Made by a program: the position numbers and the translations under genes
NCBI GenBank assembly: GCA_020444325.1
Contig: JAHLLD010000018.1
Location: 1 to 47,242 of the forward strand
Reading direction: 5' to 3'
Length of the DNA: 47,242 bases
Source: a bacterium
GTDB lineage: Bacteria; Bacteroidota; Ignavibacteria; SZUA-365
The notes under the pieces: model-generated
What the model saw: only the letters and a program-made list of their open reading frames with translations
The model's database searches: none
Told to the model about the DNA's origin: nothing
Part shown: positions 1 through 8,265 of the stretch, in pieces
How the letters are laid out: each line of letters starts with the position of its first letter
Numbering within the stretch: position 1 is the stretch's first letter

Positions 1-146
1 GGCACGCGGGAGTGCCTGCGGCACGCGGGAGTGCCTGCGGCACGCGGGAGTGCCTTGCGGCACGCGGGAGTGCCTTCGGCACGCGGGAGTGCCTGCGGCA
101 CGCGGGAGTGCCTTGCGGCAAGCGGGAGTGCCTTCGGCACGCGGGG
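1..146. repeat. Tandem array of a 19-20 nt palindromic repeat
   Basis: Seven full copies and one partial copy run head to tail from the window edge. The unit is GGCACGCGGGAGTGCCTGC (19 nt), with variants ending in TTGC (20 nt) or TTC. Each unit contains the inverted repeat GGCAC-N6-GTGCC, so the array can form serial hairpins. Copies begin near 1, 20, 39, 59, 78, 97, 117 and 136; the copy at 117 has one substitution and the last breaks off after 11 nt. The array continues to the left edge, so its full size is unknown. It lies beyond the serC terminator. A degenerate relative in the opposite orientation occurs near 38765-38912. Confidence 0.95.
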
Positions 147-183
147 AAGAACACGCGTCTCGCGTAGCGAGATTCATGCGCGA

Positions 184-218
184 AAAAGCCCGATACGGAT
201 CAACCGTATCGGGCTTTT
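184..218. terminator. Bidirectional intrinsic terminator after serC
   Basis: A perfect 15-bp stem (184-198 with 204-218) closes a 5-nt loop. The arms start with AAAA and end with TTTT, so it can act on either strand. It lies 59 nt beyond the serC stop codon on the minus strand and separates serC from the repeat array. Confidence 0.9.
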
Positions 219-276
219 GAGTTCCTGCGTGCAGCGAAAGCTGTACTCTCGCGTCCTGTCACCAGCGGTGGCAGGA

Positions 277-1362
277 CTATTTGTTTGCGGTGTAGAATTG
301 CTCCATGAAACGGGCGAGGGCTTCGACACTGTCGACGGGACAGGCGTTGTAAATGGACGCGCGGCAGCCGCCAACGGAGCGATGGCCCTTGAGTCCAAAC
401 ATTTTCTGCTCCTTCGCTTCGGCAATGAACTTCGCTTCGAGTTCTTCGCTCGGGAGGCGGAAGGTCACGTTCATGAGCGAGCGATCATCCGGATTGGCCA
501 CAGTACCCTTGTAAAAGTCTGCGTGCGCATCAAAGAGATCGTACAAGAGCGCTGCCTTCTTCTCGTTGCGCTCCTGGATGGCACCGAGTCCGCCTTCCGC
601 GAGGATCCACTCGAGCGTTTTCCCCAGCACGAAAATCGGGAACACCGGCGGCGTGTTGAACATGGAATCCTTATCCACATGCGTACCGTAGCGCATCATG
701 GTCGGGATGTCTCCCTTTGCCTTCTCTTCAATCCAGGACTTCTTCACGATGACGAGAGTCACGCCCGAAGGACCCAGATTCTTCTGTGCACCGGCATAGA
801 TCAGGTTGAAACGGCTGTAATCCATCTCGCGGCTGAGCATGTCAGAAGACATATCACAGACAAGCGGCACGTTTCCGACATCCGGAATACTCTTGAACTC
901 CGTGCCGAAAATGGTGTTGTTCGAGGTGTAATGCACGTAATCCGCATCCGCGGTGAGCTGCATCTCTTTCGGGATATAGTTGAAATTCTGATCCTCGGAC
1001 GTGGCTGCGACATTGCATGCACCGAGCATCTTCGCTTCCTTGATGGCCTTCTTCGACCATGCGCCGGTGTTGATGTAGTCGGCCTTGCCATGCAGGAAAT
1101 TCATCGGAACCATGGCAAACTGCGTACTAGCACCGCCGCCGAGGAAAAGCACGGCGTAGTCGTCCGCAGACAGTCCCATGATCTTCAGCGTATCACTCTG
1201 CGCTTTCTGAATGACCGCGTCGAACTCCTTCGAACGGTGACTGATCTCCATGATGGACATACCCATTCCGGCAAAATCGAATGCGGCGTCGCGTGCCGCT
1301 TCGATCACGGGCAGAGGCAGGACGGCCGGGCCGGCAAAGAAGTTGTGAGAACGCATAGGCAT
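277..1362 (-). CDS. serC: Phosphoserine aminotransferase
   Basis: PLP-dependent enzyme that converts 3-phosphohydroxypyruvate and glutamate to O-phosphoserine and 2-oxoglutarate, the second step of serine biosynthesis; cytoplasmic. The 361 residues match the family's usual length. The N-terminus NFFAGPAVLP is typical, and the PLP lysine is K194 in YAGAQKNLGPSG. The C-terminal part has KGHRSVGGCRASIYNA, the SerC substrate-binding region. The ATG at 1362 is preceded by AGGAG at good spacing, and an alternative Met two codons later is less likely. It is divergent from serA, which makes the preceding acceptor of the same pathway, so the two probably respond to related signals from the shared 301-nt intergenic region. 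Confidence 0.97.
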   Translation of the reverse strand: MPMRSHNFFAGPAVLPLPVIEAARDAAFDFAGMGMSIMEISHRSKEFDAVIQKAQSDTLKIMGLSADDYAVLFLGGGASTQFAMVPMNFLHGKADYINTGAWSKKAIKEAKMLGACNVAATSEDQNFNYIPKEMQLTADADYVHYTSNNTIFGTEFKSIPDVGNVPLVCDMSSDMLSREMDYSRFNLIYAGAQKNLGPSGVTLVIVKKSWIEEKAKGDIPTMMRYGTHVDKDSMFNTPPVFPIFVLGKTLEWILAEGGLGAIQERNEKKAALLYDLFDAHADFYKGTVANPDDRSLMNVTFRLPSEELEAKFIAEAKEQKMFGLKGHRSVGGCRASIYNACPVDSVEALARFMEQFYTANK

Positions 1363-1524
1363 GTGAAACTCCTGAATGTAATGTGCGGAAAGCTACGTAG
1401 TTGGCGCCGCGCACGGCGGCTTAAACACAAACATACAACTAATTCCCGAATTCGCCATACACTACTCCCGTAAGGGACTGCGCGGCTTCGGTCTACCCCG
1501 AGTACAAGGCAGAAAGGACGATGT

Positions 1525-1553
1525 TTGTGCCTGCATTCCCTTTTCGCTAATTT
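1525..1553 (+). promoter_or_regulatory. Candidate promoter for serA
   Basis: TTGTGC (1525-1530) and TAATTT (1548-1553) are separated by 17 nt, in the serC-serA intergenic region (1363-1663). The region holds no other gene that I can see. Transcription would start near 1560 and give a leader of about 100 nt. The call is by eye only. Confidence 0.5.
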
Positions 1554-1564
1554 AGTTGGACAGT

Positions 1565-1618
1565 CGGGAAATGGACCCGAAACGCCTCTGCATACAGGGT
1601 GCGGAGTCCGATTTCCCG
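1565..1618 (+). promoter_or_regulatory. Long-range inverted repeat in the serA leader
   Basis: CGGGAAAT at 1565-1572 is complementary to ATTTCCCG at 1611-1618, across a 38-nt loop, within the predicted serA 5' untranslated region. It could be a leader structure or an operator half-site pair; nothing in the sequence distinguishes these. Confidence 0.3.
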
Positions 1619-1663
1619 GCTTCAATTCGATCCTTTATCACAACGCAGAATACGGAGTTCGTT

Positions 1664-2572
1664 ATGAAGATCCTGATCACTGACGGAATATCCGAAGCCG
1701 GAGCCAAAATGCTCCAGGATGCCGGACATGAGGTCGTCCAGCAAAAACTCGATCCCGATCAGCTGTTGCAGCAGATCGGTGAATATGAAGCCATCCTCGT
1801 CCGTTCCGCCACCAAGGTGCGTCAGGATGTCATTGACGCCGGAAGCAAGCTGAAAGTCATCGGCCGTGGCGGTGTGGGGCTCGACAATATCGACGTTGCC
1901 TACGCCAAAGAGAAAGGCATTGCCGTCGTAAACACGCCGGGCGCATCTTCAATTTCCGTCGCCGAGCTGGCTGTCGCCCACATGTTCGCTGTCAGCCGCT
2001 TCCTGCCTGCCAGCAATATCGAAATGCGCAACGGCGAATGGCCGAAGAAGGCCTTCAGCAAAGGCATGGAACTGACGGGCAAGACTCTCGGACTCATCGG
2101 TTTCGGCAATATCGGCCGCGAAACCGCGAAACGCGCCCTGGGACTGGGGATGAATGTCGTCGCGTATGATCCTTTTGTAAAGGAAACCGATATGGACGTG
2201 ACCCTGATGAGCAAAGACGATCTGCTCGCAGCAGCTGATTACATCAGCCTCCATATCCCCTTCATCAAGGAAGAGGGGCCGACCATTACCGCCGCTGAAT
2301 TCGCAAAAATGAAGGATGGTGTCGTGCTGGTCAACTGCGCGCGTGGCGGCGTCGTTGCGGAAAGCGACCTGCTCGAAGCCCTCAACAGCGGCAAGGTCCG
2401 CGCTGCGGGAATCGACGTCTACGAAAACGAACCGGTGACGGACGCACAGACCGCACTCATCAACCATGCAAACGTCTCCGTGACTCCGCATATCGGCGCC
2501 TCCACCGTTGAGGGACAGGCCCGTGTCGGCATTGAAATCGCCGAACGTGTCATCGATGCATTGAAATCATAA
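1664..2572 (+). CDS. serA: D-3-phosphoglycerate dehydrogenase, short form
   Basis: NAD-dependent oxidation of 3-phosphoglycerate to 3-phosphohydroxypyruvate, the first committed step of serine synthesis; cytoplasmic. The 302 residues comprise only the substrate- and nucleotide-binding domains. The regulatory ACT domain found in the long forms is absent, so feedback control through that domain is not expected. The nucleotide-binding loop is GFGNIG (146-151), and the catalytic triad is seen as R228 (CARGG), E256 (NEP) and H276 (PHIG). The frame is open further upstream, but the ATG at 1664 fits the family N-terminus (MKILITDGIS) and has GGAG just before it. The gene is followed 24 nt later by a DUF1015 gene, probably in the same transcript. 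Confidence 0.95.
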   Translation: MKILITDGISEAGAKMLQDAGHEVVQQKLDPDQLLQQIGEYEAILVRSATKVRQDVIDAGSKLKVIGRGGVGLDNIDVAYAKEKGIAVVNTPGASSISVAELAVAHMFAVSRFLPASNIEMRNGEWPKKAFSKGMELTGKTLGLIGFGNIGRETAKRALGLGMNVVAYDPFVKETDMDVTLMSKDDLLAAADYISLHIPFIKEEGPTITAAEFAKMKDGVVLVNCARGGVVAESDLLEALNSGKVRAAGIDVYENEPVTDAQTALINHANVSVTPHIGASTVEGQARVGIEIAERVIDALKS

Positions 2573-2596
2573 CGCAAAGAAGGAAAGACAATATTC

Positions 2597-3838
2597 ATGG
2601 CAACGCTTCGACCCTTCAAGGCCTATCGCCCCAAACCCGAACTCGCCGCGGAAGTCGCCGCGAAACCGTATGACGTGCTCAACTCCGACGAAGCCCGTGA
2701 GGAAGTCAAGGGACATCCCCTTTCCTTCCTGCATATCGGGAAACCGGAAGTCGATCTCGATCCCTCCCTCGACATCCATGATGCCGCCGTGTATGAAAAA
2801 GGCCGAGAGAATCTCCAGAAGCTCATCAGCGACGAGGTCCTCGTCGAGGACGCTGCGCCGAGCCTCTATCTCTACGCCCAGACCATGGGTGAGCATACAC
2901 AGTACGGACTCGTCGGCTGTGCCGCCGTGGAAGAGTACTGGGACGACACGATCAAGAAACATGAATACACGCGCAAGGATAAGGAAGAGGATCGCTGCAA
3001 CCACGTCCGCGTGACGAATGCACATACCGGTCCCATCTTCCTCACGTATCCCGACAATCCGGATGTCGATGCGATCGTCGACGGCGTGCGCGCACAGCCT
3101 CCCGTCACCGACCACGTCGCGGCGGATGGTATTCGTCACCAGACCTGGGTGATCAACGACGCGGATACGGTCGCACGGCTCTCCTCGCTGTTCGAAACCA
3201 TTCCCAATCTTTACGTCGCAGACGGACATCACCGTTCCGCTGCCGCGGCGATTGTGGGACGCGAGCGCGCGAAAGCCAATCCCGAGCATCGCGGCGACGA
3301 AGAATACAATTTCTTCCTCGCGGTGTACTTCCCCGCAGGTCAGCTCCGTATTATGGATTACAACCGCGTGGTGAAGGATCTCAACGGTCTGTCGGAGGAG
3401 CAGTTCTTCGAAAAACTCGGAACACTGTTCACCGTCACTCCCGCCGACGCCCAGGTTCGTCCTGAAGCCAAGGGCAGCTTCGGGCTGTATATGGACAGCA
3501 AGTGGTATCACCTGCGGGCCAATGACGAACTGCTCAACACGGCGGATCCCGTCGAACGTCTCGACGTGGCCATCCTCCAGAATAAGGTGCTCAGTCCAAT
3601 TCTCGGCATCCAGGATCCGCGCACGGACAAACGCATCGATTTCGTGGGGGGCATTCGTGGCCTCGATGAGCTTGAGCGTCGTGTGAACTCAGGCGAAATG
3701 AAACTGGCCATTTCCATGTTCCCAACGTCCATCGAAGAACTCATGGCCATCGCGGATGCCGGAAAAGTCATGCCGCCGAAGTCCACCTGGTTTGAGCCCA
3801 AACTGCGTGACGGACTGTTTGTCCATTTTCTCGACTGA
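2597..3838 (+). CDS. DUF1015 family protein
   Basis: A 413-residue soluble protein of the DUF1015 family. It is recognised from the N-terminal pattern RPFKAYRP...AAKPYDVLNSDEAR and the central VADGHHRSAAA motif. No signal peptide or membrane segment is visible. It starts 24 nt after serA with AAGGAAAG upstream of its ATG, and a strong terminator follows, so serA and this gene form a two-gene operon. From general knowledge, DUF1015 genes often accompany serA/serC in Bacteroidota and Clostridia. A role in serine metabolism is therefore a reasonable guess, but no reaction can be read from the sequence. The conserved GHHRS motif suggests a ligand- or metal-binding site. Confidence 0.88.
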   Translation: MATLRPFKAYRPKPELAAEVAAKPYDVLNSDEAREEVKGHPLSFLHIGKPEVDLDPSLDIHDAAVYEKGRENLQKLISDEVLVEDAAPSLYLYAQTMGEHTQYGLVGCAAVEEYWDDTIKKHEYTRKDKEEDRCNHVRVTNAHTGPIFLTYPDNPDVDAIVDGVRAQPPVTDHVAADGIRHQTWVINDADTVARLSSLFETIPNLYVADGHHRSAAAAIVGRERAKANPEHRGDEEYNFFLAVYFPAGQLRIMDYNRVVKDLNGLSEEQFFEKLGTLFTVTPADAQVRPEAKGSFGLYMDSKWYHLRANDELLNTADPVERLDVAILQNKVLSPILGIQDPRTDKRIDFVGGIRGLDELERRVNSGEMKLAISMFPTSIEELMAIADAGKVMPPKSTWFEPKLRDGLFVHFLD

Positions 3839-3870
3839 CGTTCAACGCCGTATCTTCGACCAGAAACGCA

Positions 3871-3902
3871 GAGGGGCGATCGTCATGATCGCCCCTCATT
3901 TT
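3871..3902. terminator. Intrinsic terminator after serA-DUF1015
   Basis: An 11-bp perfect stem (GAGGGGCGATC, 3871-3881, with 3887-3897) and 5-nt loop are followed by ATTTTT. It lies 32 nt beyond the DUF1015 stop and 20 nt beyond the end of the convergent minus-strand gene. Confidence 0.9.
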
Positions 3903-3922
3903 TGTATCCTGCCTGCCAGGAA

Positions 3923-4840
3923 TTACTTACGGATGGTATAGCGGATTTCTTCAGGATCGGTTTTCAGCAACCGAAGTCCCGCCGGGAAGTGCACCGTTGG
4001 CATGATCGTTCCGGAGGTATCCGCCACGATGTCCCTGAATGAAATTTCTGCACTGAAGTCATCAGCCGAAATCAGGGAAAGATAATTCACCCCACCCCGC
4101 ACCGACACCGTAATGCTCTGCTGTCCGAGCAGCACTTCCCTGTCTGGCGGGACCCCTTTGATTTCAACACGGATGTCGTCGAAGCTCACATCCGCAAGCT
4201 GTTCCGTGGCGATGTGCAGATTTACTTTGTCTGTACTCAGTCGAACCACCCCGGGCAGGGAATCCAGCACGGGAACTTCCTCCGCCACCGGCAACGCGAG
4301 ATCTTCATAACTGCGAGCTGCAATGGGCCAGGAGGTGATACCGCGCAACACACGTTCCGCGCCCTCGAGGACGATGGAATCCGGAGAAATCTCAATATCC
4401 CGCATCAGGCCAAAATCCGGTTTGAAGGAAACACTCAGAGAACGGAAATGCAGAGGGACCTTTTTCTTGACAAAGCGATCGACCTGCACGAAGAGTGTTT
4501 CCGGATACGCACGAATTGCTTTCACACCTACGGGAAGTACCATGCTTTCGGTCAGTGAACGGTTGGTCTGGATCACTCCTGATCGCAGTCTGCTACCCGG
4601 GATCTCGTACCGCAGCTGCTTGCCGGCGGACAGCCACAGAAGCTGCCAGCCGCGTGCTTCAAGCAGGACGTTGATCTCCCTGGGCAGCGGCTTTACGAGC
4701 GCCAATCCTTTCGGCATATTGCTGACGGAAAGCGGCACGTCGAGACGTGTCCGGAATGAACCTCCCATGGTGACGGAAAACCAGAACATCGCCGCGACCA
4801 GGAAGGACCCGATTAAAATGTGATAACGGCCTTTTCTCAT
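3923..4840 (-). CDS. YbbR-domain (CdaR-like) membrane-anchored protein
   Basis: A 305-residue protein with one N-terminal membrane segment (about residues 9-27) followed by an extracytoplasmic region of repeated YbbR-like beta domains. The repeats are suggested by recurring patterns such as PDSIVLEGAERVL and by the alternating hydrophobic strands. In Firmicutes, YbbR/CdaR proteins regulate the diadenylate cyclase CdaA from outside the membrane, but no cyclase gene is adjacent here, so that role is only a family analogy. The start is the ATG at 4840; no good ribosome site precedes it. It runs convergent to DUF1015, and its own candidate promoter lies upstream at 4868-4896. Confidence 0.75.
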   Translation of the reverse strand: MRKGRYHILIGSFLVAAMFWFSVTMGGSFRTRLDVPLSVSNMPKGLALVKPLPREINVLLEARGWQLLWLSAGKQLRYEIPGSRLRSGVIQTNRSLTESMVLPVGVKAIRAYPETLFVQVDRFVKKKVPLHFRSLSVSFKPDFGLMRDIEISPDSIVLEGAERVLRGITSWPIAARSYEDLALPVAEEVPVLDSLPGVVRLSTDKVNLHIATEQLADVSFDDIRVEIKGVPPDREVLLGQQSITVSVRGGVNYLSLISADDFSAEISFRDIVADTSGTIMPTVHFPAGLRLLKTDPEEIRYTIRK

Positions 4841-4867
4841 GAACGGAGCACCAGTGTGTGAGACCGC

Positions 4868-4896
4868 AACTTAGTGAGCACGGGTCAAAATTTCAA
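4868..4896 (-). promoter_or_regulatory. Candidate promoter for the YbbR-domain gene
   Basis: On the minus strand, TTGAAA (4891-4896) and TAAGTT (4868-4873) are separated by 17 nt, in the gap between the lipoprotein gene and the YbbR-domain gene. Called by eye. Confidence 0.45.
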
Positions 4897-4925
4897 CGCA
4901 GATCAAGGGTTTGACGATCACTATC

Positions 4926-5474
4926 TCACGGACTCATCGGTGCAAGCGAGAGCGTGAGCCATTGTCCGCCCTCTTTCTGCACGCGCTGAATGGAAAGTTC
5001 GTATGCAGTTCTGCGCATCCACTGCCAGGCGACTTCATTCTCTCCCTTTTCCTTCATCTCACCGAGGTTGCTCTTCTGCACCTTTGCAACGAAATCCCTG
5101 TATTCCGGAAACGCGTCGGACTCATTTTCCCCTACGGGCCGCTGTGCGAAAACGCGCATGAGAAAGGGACGATAGTAGCGGTCGACGTCATAGTCGAGCC
5201 ACATCGTCCAGCCATCCCCGCTGTCAGGCGACAGACGCATGCTGAACCCGATACAGGAAGATCCGGTAAACAGACTGTCTACCATCTCCATGTGCATATT
5301 GCCAGGCACACGGACATTCCCATGACCGAAACGCTGATTGATATGAACGGAACCGAGAAATACGGCAGGATCGAAGCGCTGTGGCTGAACGACCTGTGGC
5401 TCTTCCTGCTGCGCATGCGCACAGCCGGACATGAACATCACAAGCAACAGCGCTGTCATTGCGATATGTCGCAT
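4926..5474 (-). CDS. Putative lipoprotein of unknown function
   Basis: A 182-residue protein with a lipoprotein signal: a short hydrophobic stretch (about residues 6-15) leads to the lipobox FMSGC, so Cys17 is the likely lipidation site. The mature part contains one Cys, many aromatic residues and a WTMWLDYDVDRYYRP segment. I do not recognise a family. The start has GGGGA five nt upstream. It lies 45 nt downstream of feoB on the same strand, with a short GCCGCC/GGCGGC hairpin (5498-5512) between them that lacks a U-tract, so read-through from the iron operon is possible. It is probably periplasmic and membrane-tethered. No direct link to iron can be shown. Confidence 0.7.
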   Translation of the reverse strand: MRHIAMTALLLVMFMSGCAHAQQEEPQVVQPQRFDPAVFLGSVHINQRFGHGNVRVPGNMHMEMVDSLFTGSSCIGFSMRLSPDSGDGWTMWLDYDVDRYYRPFLMRVFAQRPVGENESDAFPEYRDFVAKVQKSNLGEMKEKGENEVAWQWMRRTAYELSIQRVQKEGGQWLTLSLAPMSP

Positions 5475-5519
5475 AATTATCCCCAGAACATGTGGCGGCC
5501 GCCTCTGGCGGCGAAACTG

Positions 5520-7547
5520 TCAGATCAGTACCTGTGAGACCACACCACCGATAAAGAGCGCAAGCACGAGGCTGCCCACCCAGATGAGCATGCCTTCACG
5601 CAGTCCACGCTCCTTGAGCATCACCATAAGCGAGGCGACACAGGGCACGAACAGTGTAATGGTAATCAATGCGGCAACAATCTGAAAGGCAGAAAGGTCG
5701 AGGTGGTAAAGTCCGGCGGCGCCAAAGTCCCTGCGCACCAGTCCCATGACGAATGCCGTCGCAGCCTCACGGGGGAGCTGCAGCCAGTCAACCACCAGTG
5801 GCTGCAGTGCATCCATGATCACGGAAAGCGCACCGGTAACCTGCAGCACACTTACGACGAGCGCGCCGATAAAGAACCATGGGCTGGCTTCCTTCATGAA
5901 AAACCAGGTCTTGAACAGGGTTTTCTTGGTGACGTTGTTCAGCTGCGGCAAGCGCATATGCGGCAGGTCAATGAGAAGGGGTGATGTCTCGCCGGGCAAT
6001 GCGCGGTGCATGACCGTACCAACAGCGACCAGGAAACTGAAGATGACGGCTGTGTAGATAACGGTCGCAAGAGGTCCCGCAGTTGCCAGCAAAGCGGCGA
6101 TCACACCGAGCTGTGCGGAACATGGGATGGCGAGCTGAAGGATGGTGGTGGCGATGGTCTTTTCCCGCTGCGTCCCGAGCAGGCGCGTCGTGATGGTTGC
6201 CATGGTCACGCAGCCAAAACCCAGGATAAGGGGGATGACTGCCCGGCCGTTGAGTCCGACAAAACGCAATGCCCGATCCACCAGTGTGGCAAGACGCGGC
6301 AGATACCCGCTGTCCTCCAGCACGCTCAGGGCGAAGTAGAAGCCCAGTACAAGCGGCAGAAGCAGGAACAGCAGATATGTCAGTGTCATCGACACTGCTC
6401 CGAATTCACCAAACATGATGACGAGCCAGGGATTATCGAAGGAAAAATGATATTCCGCGTCCCGATCTCCCGGCAGTGCACGCGCCTCCTTCCACAGTGC
6501 CGGGTTCCCCCGCAATCCTTCATCAAAACGGAAAGACCTGCTCTCCGCCACTTCTCCTTCCGCGTCAAGAACGTCGACAGTCACTGTCGTGGCCGCATGT
6601 TCGGCCACCCACGATTTCATGTGGAATTCGACGATGCCTTTTCCAATTCGTCCCTCGGTAAGTTCAACCAGGTCCTGCGCGACAAGTACACCTACAAACA
6701 GGTATACGAGGTACAGCACCACGGCAAGAATGGGAAACCCGAACCATGGACTCACCGACCAGCGTCCCAGCATAACGGCAAGGCGTTTTCCGGTTTCGCG
6801 ATCCGACACCGCGTGTTGCAGTATCCTGTTGACACGATTTCGTCTGTCAATGTAAATGGCCTCGCGTTCGCTGATATCAGCAGGCGGCACGCCATGACGC
6901 TCCGCGATCACCTCATCGCCTTCGAGAAGCAACAGCGCCTCGCCCTGCGAGCCGACCGTGCTGAGCGCTTCGTGCAACTGCGCGTGCAGCTTGCGGTTCT
7001 GCGAGCCTTCCCGGGCACGAACGACCAGTTCATGCACGGCGTCAAGGCCCTTGTTCTTCACGGCGACCGTTCCGATCACCGGCACACCGAGATCCGCCTC
7101 GAGCCGCTCGAGATCAACGGCGATTTTCTGCCGCCGGGCTTCATCGAGCAGGTTCACGACCACGCCGACACGCTTTCCCATATCGATGAGCTGCTGCGTC
7201 AGGAACAGGTCGCGCTCAAGATGTACCGCATCCACGATATTGATGATAATGTCACCATTGAGGATGATATCGCGGGCGACGCGCTCCTCGTCGTTGAAGG
7301 ACGACACGCCGTAAATGCCCGGCGTATCGAAAAGCTCATAATTCAGGTAGCTGGCTTTGGATACTTCGACAGTCGTACCCGGAAAATTCGAAACGTCAAC
7401 GTAGAGTCCACTCAGATAGTTGAATACTACGGATTTTCCGACGTTCGGATTTCCAACGAGCACGATACGCGGTTTAAGAGGATCGGTCGGAAGGGGTTCC
7501 GTACGGAGATGCTTATGCGGTCTGTGTGTGGTCGTCACTTCATCCAT
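5520..7547 (-). CDS. feoB: Ferrous iron transporter FeoB
   Basis: Inner-membrane Fe(II) importer with an N-terminal GTPase. The G1 loop is GNPNVGKS (about residues 32-39), the switch threonines lie in FPGTTVE, and G3 is DTPG followed by IYG. Membrane segments from about residue 270 form the transport part, with the conserved Cys motifs GFGC, AIPCSAQ and FVPCVAS. At 675 residues it is slightly shorter than the E. coli protein (773). It has the GFGC-x-TMAT / IPCSAQ version of the gate motifs rather than GCNVPA; this is a known FeoB subclass, not a defect. It follows feoA by 25 nt in the order fur-feoA-feoB, so it should be repressed by Fur when iron is plentiful. Confidence 0.96.
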   Translation of the reverse strand: MDEVTTTHRPHKHLRTEPLPTDPLKPRIVLVGNPNVGKSVVFNYLSGLYVDVSNFPGTTVEVSKASYLNYELFDTPGIYGVSSFNDEERVARDIILNGDIIINIVDAVHLERDLFLTQQLIDMGKRVGVVVNLLDEARRQKIAVDLERLEADLGVPVIGTVAVKNKGLDAVHELVVRAREGSQNRKLHAQLHEALSTVGSQGEALLLLEGDEVIAERHGVPPADISEREAIYIDRRNRVNRILQHAVSDRETGKRLAVMLGRWSVSPWFGFPILAVVLYLVYLFVGVLVAQDLVELTEGRIGKGIVEFHMKSWVAEHAATTVTVDVLDAEGEVAESRSFRFDEGLRGNPALWKEARALPGDRDAEYHFSFDNPWLVIMFGEFGAVSMTLTYLLFLLLPLVLGFYFALSVLEDSGYLPRLATLVDRALRFVGLNGRAVIPLILGFGCVTMATITTRLLGTQREKTIATTILQLAIPCSAQLGVIAALLATAGPLATVIYTAVIFSFLVAVGTVMHRALPGETSPLLIDLPHMRLPQLNNVTKKTLFKTWFFMKEASPWFFIGALVVSVLQVTGALSVIMDALQPLVVDWLQLPREAATAFVMGLVRRDFGAAGLYHLDLSAFQIVAALITITLFVPCVASLMVMLKERGLREGMLIWVGSLVLALFIGGVVSQVLI

Positions 7548-7572
7548 AACAGCGGGATCGCTTTCCGGCAGT

Positions 7573-7800
7573 TCAGAGTGGACTCACCTCAATCGTCGAG
7601 GCGAGTTCACCGCTCAGTGCCACTTCCTGATGGTGAAAGACAAGAACGATGGTTCCCCCGGGGAGTTTCTCGAGACAGGATACCACGGCACCTTCCATGA
7701 GTCCGATACGGATAAAACGTGAGCGCATCTCCCCGGCAGGGAGCTGTGCGATTCTCGCGCGGCCGCCCTTGCCAAGGGCACTTAATTTCATGTCAGTCAT
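7573..7800 (-). CDS. feoA: FeoA domain protein
   Basis: A small SH3-like cytoplasmic protein (75 residues from the ATG at 7800) that assists FeoB in Fe(II) uptake. The pattern LSALGKGGRARIAQLPAG...RFIRIGLMEGAVV is characteristic of FeoA. A longer reading from 7851 exists, but that start would lie deep inside fur. The ATG at 7800 has GGAAG seven nt upstream and gives a standard FeoA length. The start overlaps the end of fur by 8 nt (ATG-AC-TGA), which suggests translational coupling. FeoB follows after 25 nt. Confidence 0.93.
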   Translation of the reverse strand: MTDMKLSALGKGGRARIAQLPAGEMRSRFIRIGLMEGAVVSCLEKLPGGTIVLVFHHQEVALSGELASTIEVSPL

Positions 7801-8239
7801 CTTTCGTCTTCCTGCACTTTTCACAGAGTCCGTAAATGTGAAGGACGGCATCCTGGAACTGGTAATTCAACGAACGTGCGGCATCTCTCGCGAGACGCTC
7901 AACGCGCTTGTCCACGAATTCCTCGATCGTACCGCAGGATCTGCAGATGACGTGATGATGATGCTCGTTACCGAACATGATCTCGTAGCGTGCGAGACGC
8001 TCACCAAAACGGTAACGTGAAACAATGCCGCACTCGGTCAGCTTGTCGAGCGTGTTGTATACCGTGGCACGGGATACTTTGCTTCCGAGCGATTTCATTT
8101 TGAGAAAGAGCTCATCCGCGTCGAAATGACCGTTGCACTCGAGTACCGCATCCAGAATTTCAAAACGTTCCGGTGTGACGCGGTACTTGTTGCGTCGAAG
8201 ATACTGTGTGAAAAACTCTCTGGGATCTGTCTTTTTCAT
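7793..8239 (-). CDS. fur: Fur family transcriptional regulator
   Basis: A 148-residue metal-dependent repressor. The N-terminal winged helix (about 1-85) has the family pattern RVTPERFEILDAV and the recognition segment SKVSRATVYNTLDKL. The C-terminal dimerisation and metal domain has the regulatory site EHHHHVICRSCG and two CxxC pairs (CRSC, CEKC), the structural zinc site. Being the first gene of fur-feoA-feoB, it is best read as the iron sensor Fur rather than PerR or Zur, though sequence alone does not settle this. No Shine-Dalgarno precedes the ATG at 8239; the upstream sequence is AT-rich and contains a perfect palindrome at the presumed promoter, which suggests autorepression. Confidence 0.92.
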   Translation of the reverse strand: MKKTDPREFFTQYLRRNKYRVTPERFEILDAVLECNGHFDADELFLKMKSLGSKVSRATVYNTLDKLTECGIVSRYRFGERLARYEIMFGNEHHHHVICRSCGTIEEFVDKRVERLARDAARSLNYQFQDAVLHIYGLCEKCRKTKDD

Positions 8240-8244
8240 AATTT

Positions 8245-8263
8245 ATTTAGATAAAATCTAAAT
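8245..8263. promoter_or_regulatory. Perfect 19-bp palindrome, probable Fur operator
   Basis: ATTTAGAT-AAA-ATCTAAAT, two 8-nt arms around a 3-nt centre, begins 5 nt upstream of the fur start codon and just downstream of the predicted -10 box. The 7-1-7-like, AT-rich form resembles Fur/PerR-type boxes. A bound dimer would cover the transcription start. Confidence 0.75.
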
Positions 8264-8265
8264 AG

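Noticed and set aside
1-146. CRISPR array
   Set aside because: Units are contiguous with no unique spacers, and no cas genes are near.
31-1473. Long open frame antisense to serC
   Set aside because: It overlaps serC entirely, has no domain-like composition, and reflects codon bias of the real gene on the other strand.
5520-7547. FeoB with damaged gate motifs
   Set aside because: GFGC-xTMAT and IPCSAQ are the motifs of a known FeoB subclass, not a loss.
6006-7700. Long plus-strand open frame across feoB
   Set aside because: Antisense shadow of feoB; feoB has clear motifs throughout.
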